Of a stretch of DNA of 15,663 nucleotides, positions 12,229 through 15,663 are shown piece after piece. Both the position numbers and the translations under genes were made by a program. The stretch's first letter is position 1; each line of letters begins with the position of its first letter. Under the pieces are notes generated by a model. It did no database searches and had not been told where the DNA came from. It saw nothing but the letters and a program-made list of their open reading frames with translations. The DNA lies in NCBI GenBank assembly GCA_020852775.1, contig JADZAD010000309.1:1-15663 (forward strand), read 5' to 3'. The stretch comes from Anaerolineae bacterium (GTDB lineage: Bacteria; Chloroflexota; Anaerolineae; Aggregatilineales; UBA3940).

Positions 12229-13971
12229 TCAGGCCCGGCGGCGCGCGACGAAGTCACCGATGACGAGCTCATCGACGCACGACCAGATCAGGTGATCGAC
12301 GGCGTCGTCCGGTGAATTGACGATCGGCAGGCCGTGGCGGTTGAAACTGGTATTGAGCACCACCGGGACACCGGTCAGCTTATAGAACGCCTCGATGACT
12401 TCGTAGTAGGGCGCGTTCTGCTCGCGGCGCACGGTCTGAGGGCGGGCGGTGTTGTCGATGTGAATGGCGGCAGGGATCTTCGCCTCCTGGCCCGGCACCA
12501 CGTCGAAAGCCAGCGTCATGAACGGCGACTCATAAGCCCGCTCGAAATACTCCGCAGTGTGCTCGAACATCACCGCCGGGGCGAAAGGCATGAACCAGTC
12601 CCGATTCTTGAGCGTGGAGTTAATCCGCTCCTTGGTATCGAGTGAGCGTGGGTCGGCGATCACGCTGCGCTGGCCGAGCGCGCGCGGGCCCCATTCCGCG
12701 GCCCCCTGAAACCAGCCTATCACCTTGCCACTGGCGAGCGCGCTAGCGGTGTAGCCGGGGCGGTCATCCAGCCGCTCATAGCTAATCTCCGTCGAGCGAT
12801 TCTGCAGCACCACCTCGATCTCCTCCGTGCTGAAGCTCGCGCCGAGTGCGGCATTCTGCAGGCGGTAGGGGCGGGTAGACGGGTCTTTCTGCGCGTGGAC
12901 AAGCAGCGCCGAACCCGCGGCGATCCCGCCGTCTCCGGCGTGGGGGTGGACGAAGACATGCTCAAGGTTGAGTTCCTCGCGCAGCAGCTTGTTGAACTTC
13001 ACATTGAGGAACGAGCCACCCGCCAGCACGACGCTTTTCGCACCGGTCTTCTCGATGAGGCTCCGCAGGTAAGCAAGCATCTCTTCCTCGAATACCACCT
13101 GCGCGGCCCGCGCGATCTCCTCTTTGCCGTACTGCTCGACCAACCGGGCAAGGGCGCGGCCAGACGCGCTGGCCCGCAGCAGGGGCGCATTCTCGACGAT
13201 GCGGTAATCCGTCCAGCCGGGATGTGTGACCCAGCGCCCATCCTCGAAGCGCGGTGCAAGGCGGCGCACCGCTTCGACACAGGCGTCATTGCCCTTCGCG
13301 TAGGCGGAGAGGCCCATCGTCTTCCATTCGCCATCGTTAAAGGTGAAGCCCAGCATCACCGTCACGGCGCTGTAGAACAGGCCCATTGAGGCGTGGAGCG
13401 GAACGTGTTCGAGGAAGGTAACGCGGCCATCCTCGCACCAGTAGGCGCCGCCCGACCACAGCCTGCCGGCGGTGTCGGTGCCCATCGCATCGACGCACAC
13501 CGCCAGGGCGCGCTCCAGTCCGCTGGTGAAATAGGCGGAGGCGGCATGCGCATGGTAATGATCCAGCCGGATGATCTTCTCCGGCGCGACTCCCATCTCG
13601 ACCAGTGTATTGGCGCGCGGTGCGCGGAACAGGTTCTCGCCGAGGCGGAAGCGCGCATACTTCAGCACCTCGAGCGGACGGCGCAGAAACAGGTTGAGGC
13701 CGGTCAGCAGCGGAGCGATGGGGTACGGCTCAAACAGGCCGCTGGTGAAGGGCGCTTCTGTCCAGCCGGTGGCGAAATAGTCGATGTCCGCGAGGGTCAG
13801 GCCGCAGCGCCGCAGGCCGTCAGTCAGGCTTTGCAGGGGGACGGAACTGTCGTGCTTGGTGCGTGAGAACCGCTCCTCGGTGGAGGCATAGATGATACGC
13901 CCGTCACGCACAAGGGTAACGCTGTTGTCATGATGTCCATCACGGATGTTGGTGAAGCCTGCGATGATCAT
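12229..13971 (-). CDS. NodU/CmcH-family O-carbamoyltransferase
   Basis: A 580-residue protein of the size and two-domain plan of carbamoyltransferases such as NodU, CmcH and TobZ, which use carbamoyl phosphate and ATP to carbamoylate a hydroxyl via carbamoyl-adenylate. The Kae1-like N-terminal domain (about 1-360) begins MIIAGFTN and has HHDNSVTL (13-20). LDHYHAHAASAY (136-147) supplies His138 and His142 as likely metal ligands, and HPHAGDGG (342-349) supplies Asp347. AGGSFLNVKFN (317-327) is the nucleotide-binding loop. The YrdC-like C-terminal domain (about 375-580) has GWFQGAAEWGPRALGQRS (419-436), FAPAV and NTSFNRHGLPIVNSPDDA (540-557). The gene follows the epimerase by 31 bases and precedes the methyltransferase by 11. 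The acceptor is probably a hydroxyl of the sugar handled in this operon. No Shine-Dalgarno site at a good distance is seen. Confidence 0.93.
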   Translation of the reverse strand: MIIAGFTNIRDGHHDNSVTLVRDGRIIYASTEERFSRTKHDSSVPLQSLTDGLRRCGLTLADIDYFATGWTEAPFTSGLFEPYPIAPLLTGLNLFLRRPLEVLKYARFRLGENLFRAPRANTLVEMGVAPEKIIRLDHYHAHAASAYFTSGLERALAVCVDAMGTDTAGRLWSGGAYWCEDGRVTFLEHVPLHASMGLFYSAVTVMLGFTFNDGEWKTMGLSAYAKGNDACVEAVRRLAPRFEDGRWVTHPGWTDYRIVENAPLLRASASGRALARLVEQYGKEEIARAAQVVFEEEMLAYLRSLIEKTGAKSVVLAGGSFLNVKFNKLLREELNLEHVFVHPHAGDGGIAAGSALLVHAQKDPSTRPYRLQNAALGASFSTEEIEVVLQNRSTEISYERLDDRPGYTASALASGKVIGWFQGAAEWGPRALGQRSVIADPRSLDTKERINSTLKNRDWFMPFAPAVMFEHTAEYFERAYESPFMTLAFDVVPGQEAKIPAAIHIDNTARPQTVRREQNAPYYEVIEAFYKLTGVPVVLNTSFNRHGLPIVNSPDDAVDHLIWSCVDELVIGDFVARRRA

Positions 13972-14002
13972 ATCTGCTGTCTCGTTTCCTGTCGTTGCCC
14001 GA

Positions 14003-15175
14003 TCAGTTCTGCCGGGTGTCTGGCCTGCCGGGGCTATCCGCCCCCAGCATCAGGCCTTTTGCTGCCAGTTCTGCCGCGACCTGCTCGGAGCGATCCTCCG
14101 GCTGGCGCTGGCCCTTCAGCCACTCAACCAGCTCGATCATGCCGTCCGCGAAAGAGACGGACGGCGCATAACCGAGCGCTGTGCGGCTGGCGCTGAGGTC
14201 GGCGGTGCAGCTCAGGATGTCGCCGATCCGGTGGCGGGTCGTCCGCTCAAATGCTCCGGGATGCCCTGCGGCCTCGCAGACCGTCTCCGCGATGGTCGCC
14301 AGGCTCAGCGTCTGCCCGGTTCCCACGTTGAACACCGGCGCGTGACCGGCATCCAGGTCTGACGCAAGTGCCCGCAGGTTCGCCTGTACCACGTCCCGGA
14401 CGTGCACGAAGTCGCGCTGCGGGACGCCCTCCTCGTAGACGGCAATCGACTTGCCGTTCAGCAGCCGGGTGCAGAAGGTAGCGATCACCCCGGTATACGG
14501 GTTGGTGAGCGCCTGCCGCGGCCCGTAGACGTTGAAATAGCGCAGGATGACCAGTGGGAGGCCGTGCGTCGCGCTCATCAGGCGGCAGATTTCCTCCTGA
14601 AAGAGCTTGGTCTGCGCGTAAACCGACCCGGCCACCAGCGGCGCGTCCTCACCCGTAGGGAGGCTCTCGGCGGGCTGGCCGCATTGCGGGCACTTCATCG
14701 ACCAGTCGTGCTGACTCAGGGCGTCGAGGCTGCGCCCGGAGGGATAGACTGTGCCATGTGCCCGGCAGTGATAGGCGCCCTCGCCGTAGACCGCGCGCGA
14801 CGATGAGAGGATCACCCGGCGGATATGCGTGCCTGTCGAGAGGATCGCTTCCCACAGGGCGGCGGTCCCGGTAACGTTGGTCTGGAAGTAGCGTGCGACC
14901 TCGTACTGCGACTGACCAACGCCAGTCTCAGCCGCCATATGATACACCACGTCCACCCCATCGAGCGCAGCACGCAGCGCGTCCTGGTCGCAGATGTCAC
15001 CGCGGATACGCTCGACCGCCGGATGCAGGTAGGCTGGGAACTCCCCGGAAGGGCCATGCACCTGCGGGTGGAGACTATCCAGCACGCGGACGGAATGCCC
15101 GGCGGCGATTAGCGCATCGGCGGTGTGCGAGCCGATGAAGCCTGCACCCCCGGTGATCAGAATATGGCTGCTCAT
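14003..15175 (-). CDS. NAD-dependent nucleotide-sugar epimerase with zinc-ribbon insert (dTDP-L-rhamnose 4-epimerase-like)
   Basis: A 390-residue extended short-chain dehydrogenase/reductase. GGAGFIGSH (9-17) binds NAD, SSSRAVYGEGAYHC (124-137) holds the catalytic Ser region, Tyr186 and Lys190 form the YxxxK pair, and LRYFNVYGPRQ (211-221) is the sugar-epimerase signature. Between strand six and YxxxK is an insert with Cys137/His140 and Cys162/Cys165 (CPQC), which may bind zinc. This insert is typical of the WbiB-type dTDP-L-rhamnose 4-epimerases as I recall them. The likely product is therefore a 6-deoxy-talose-type nucleotide sugar, but other 4-epimerase activities remain possible. The last 25 residues are hydrophilic and probably disordered. 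Its ATG overlaps the stop of the glycosyltransferase (ATGA), implying translational coupling. Confidence 0.88.
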   Translation of the reverse strand: MSSHILITGGAGFIGSHTADALIAAGHSVRVLDSLHPQVHGPSGEFPAYLHPAVERIRGDICDQDALRAALDGVDVVYHMAAETGVGQSQYEVARYFQTNVTGTAALWEAILSTGTHIRRVILSSSRAVYGEGAYHCRAHGTVYPSGRSLDALSQHDWSMKCPQCGQPAESLPTGEDAPLVAGSVYAQTKLFQEEICRLMSATHGLPLVILRYFNVYGPRQALTNPYTGVIATFCTRLLNGKSIAVYEEGVPQRDFVHVRDVVQANLRALASDLDAGHAPVFNVGTGQTLSLATIAETVCEAAGHPGAFERTTRHRIGDILSCTADLSASRTALGYAPSVSFADGMIELVEWLKGQRQPEDRSEQVAAELAAKGLMLGADSPGRPDTRQN

Positions 15176-15663
15176 GGTCGCAGCACCCGCTGGTAGGCCT
15201 CGCGCATCCCGGCCCGGATAATGTCAGGGTGATAGCGCTGGTTGGCTTCGACCAGCACGTTGCGGGCTAACTCCGCACGGAAGGCGGGGTCACCAACCAG
15301 CCGGTTGAGCGCGGTGGTCAGTGCCTCGACGGTCGGGGGGATCACCAGCCCGGTGTGCCCATCTTCAATCACGGTGTTGATCCCGGTGGTATCCGAGCCA
15401 ATGATCGCCTTCCCGGCGATCATGTAGATCGGCAGCTTGCCCGGCACGTTCTCCCCGTAAAGGCGCGGGACGAGGGCAATATCGGCGATGGCGAGGTACT
15501 GGGGCAGGCGCGTGAAGGGCTCATTATCCACGAGGTCCACCACGCCGGGCAGGGCCTCAGCGCGCGCACGGTACGGCTCAACCGGCCTGCCGAACAGGAT
15601 CAGGCGCACCCGCGGGTGCGCCTGGCAGACCGCTGGCAGCGCCTCAAGGATCAAGTCTACGCC
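15172..15663 (-). CDS. GT4-type glycosyltransferase, C-terminal part (runs off right edge)
   Basis: The frame is open to the right edge (163 complete codons), so the start lies outside the window; the TTG at 15654 is an internal codon. The visible part is the C-terminal Rossmann domain of a GT-B fold family 4 glycosyltransferase: LILEALPAVCQAHPRVRLILFG near the start, a VVDLVDNEPFTRLPQYLAIADIALVP block, then GENVPGKLPIYMIAGKAIIGSDTTG, which replaces the usual E-x7-E donor-binding stretch, and NTVIEDGHTGLVIPP. It would transfer a sugar from a nucleotide donor onto a lipid-linked or small-molecule acceptor in the cytoplasm. The gene is upstream in the same operon as the epimerase (4-base overlap), so the epimerised sugar may be its donor. 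Confidence 0.87.
   Translation of the reverse strand, partial: GVDLILEALPAVCQAHPRVRLILFGRPVEPYRARAEALPGVVDLVDNEPFTRLPQYLAIADIALVPRLYGENVPGKLPIYMIAGKAIIGSDTTGINTVIEDGHTGLVIPPTVEALTTALNRLVGDPAFRAELARNVLVEANQRYHPDIIRAGMREAYQRVLRP

Noticed and set aside
13393..13866. Plus-strand open frame of 157 codons opposite the carbamoyltransferase
   Set aside because: Shadow of the carbamoyltransferase reading frame; composition is Gly/Arg/Gln-rich and no family is recognisable.

Overview
The window is GC-rich, gene-dense bacterial chromosome with thirteen whole or partial protein genes and no rRNA, tRNA, CRISPR array, transposase or phage gene that I could see. The likeliest source is a member of Chloroflexota (Anaerolineae-like). 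The reasons are a 7TM-type histidine kinase sensor, a B12-binding radical SAM protein, an MscL with a C-terminal zinc ribbon, and TNNCCAG heptamer repeats like those of cyanobacteria and Chloroflexota. This placement is an inference from gene style and has not been tested.

Left part (1-6000): The N-terminal membrane sensor of a histidine kinase runs off the left edge on the minus strand. It is divergent from a succinate-semialdehyde-type aldehyde dehydrogenase, which is followed by two hairpins. Next come a B12-binding-like radical SAM protein (+), a convergent DinB-superfamily protein (-) whose stop codon overlaps that of the radical SAM gene in one CTAG, and a stand-alone proline dehydrogenase (+).

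Middle (6000-8600): A compact plus-strand operon starts behind a TATAAT box and a palindrome. It encodes a tandem ACT-domain protein, a TauE/SafE-like membrane protein with a fused cupredoxin domain, and a CopZ-type HMA metallochaperone. It ends in a strong intrinsic terminator. The set looks like a copper or soft-metal handling module with an unexpected ACT partner. Facing it is a minus-strand pair, an MFS efflux pump followed by a SAM methyltransferase.

Right part (8600-15663), all on the minus strand: After the MFS gene come a small four-helix membrane protein of unknown function and mscL, each with its own promoter and terminator-like hairpin. From 11300 to the right edge lies a tight operon of glycosyltransferase (partial), NAD-dependent sugar epimerase with a zinc-ribbon insert (dTDP-rhamnose 4-epimerase-like), NodU/CmcH carbamoyltransferase, and zinc-ribbon methyltransferase. 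Together these suggest synthesis and O-carbamoyl/O-methyl decoration of a surface or secreted sugar, and the cluster continues past the window.

The most interesting items are the carbamoylated-sugar operon, the ACT/TauE-cupredoxin/CopZ operon, and the radical SAM protein. I saw no clearly new defence or mobile system.
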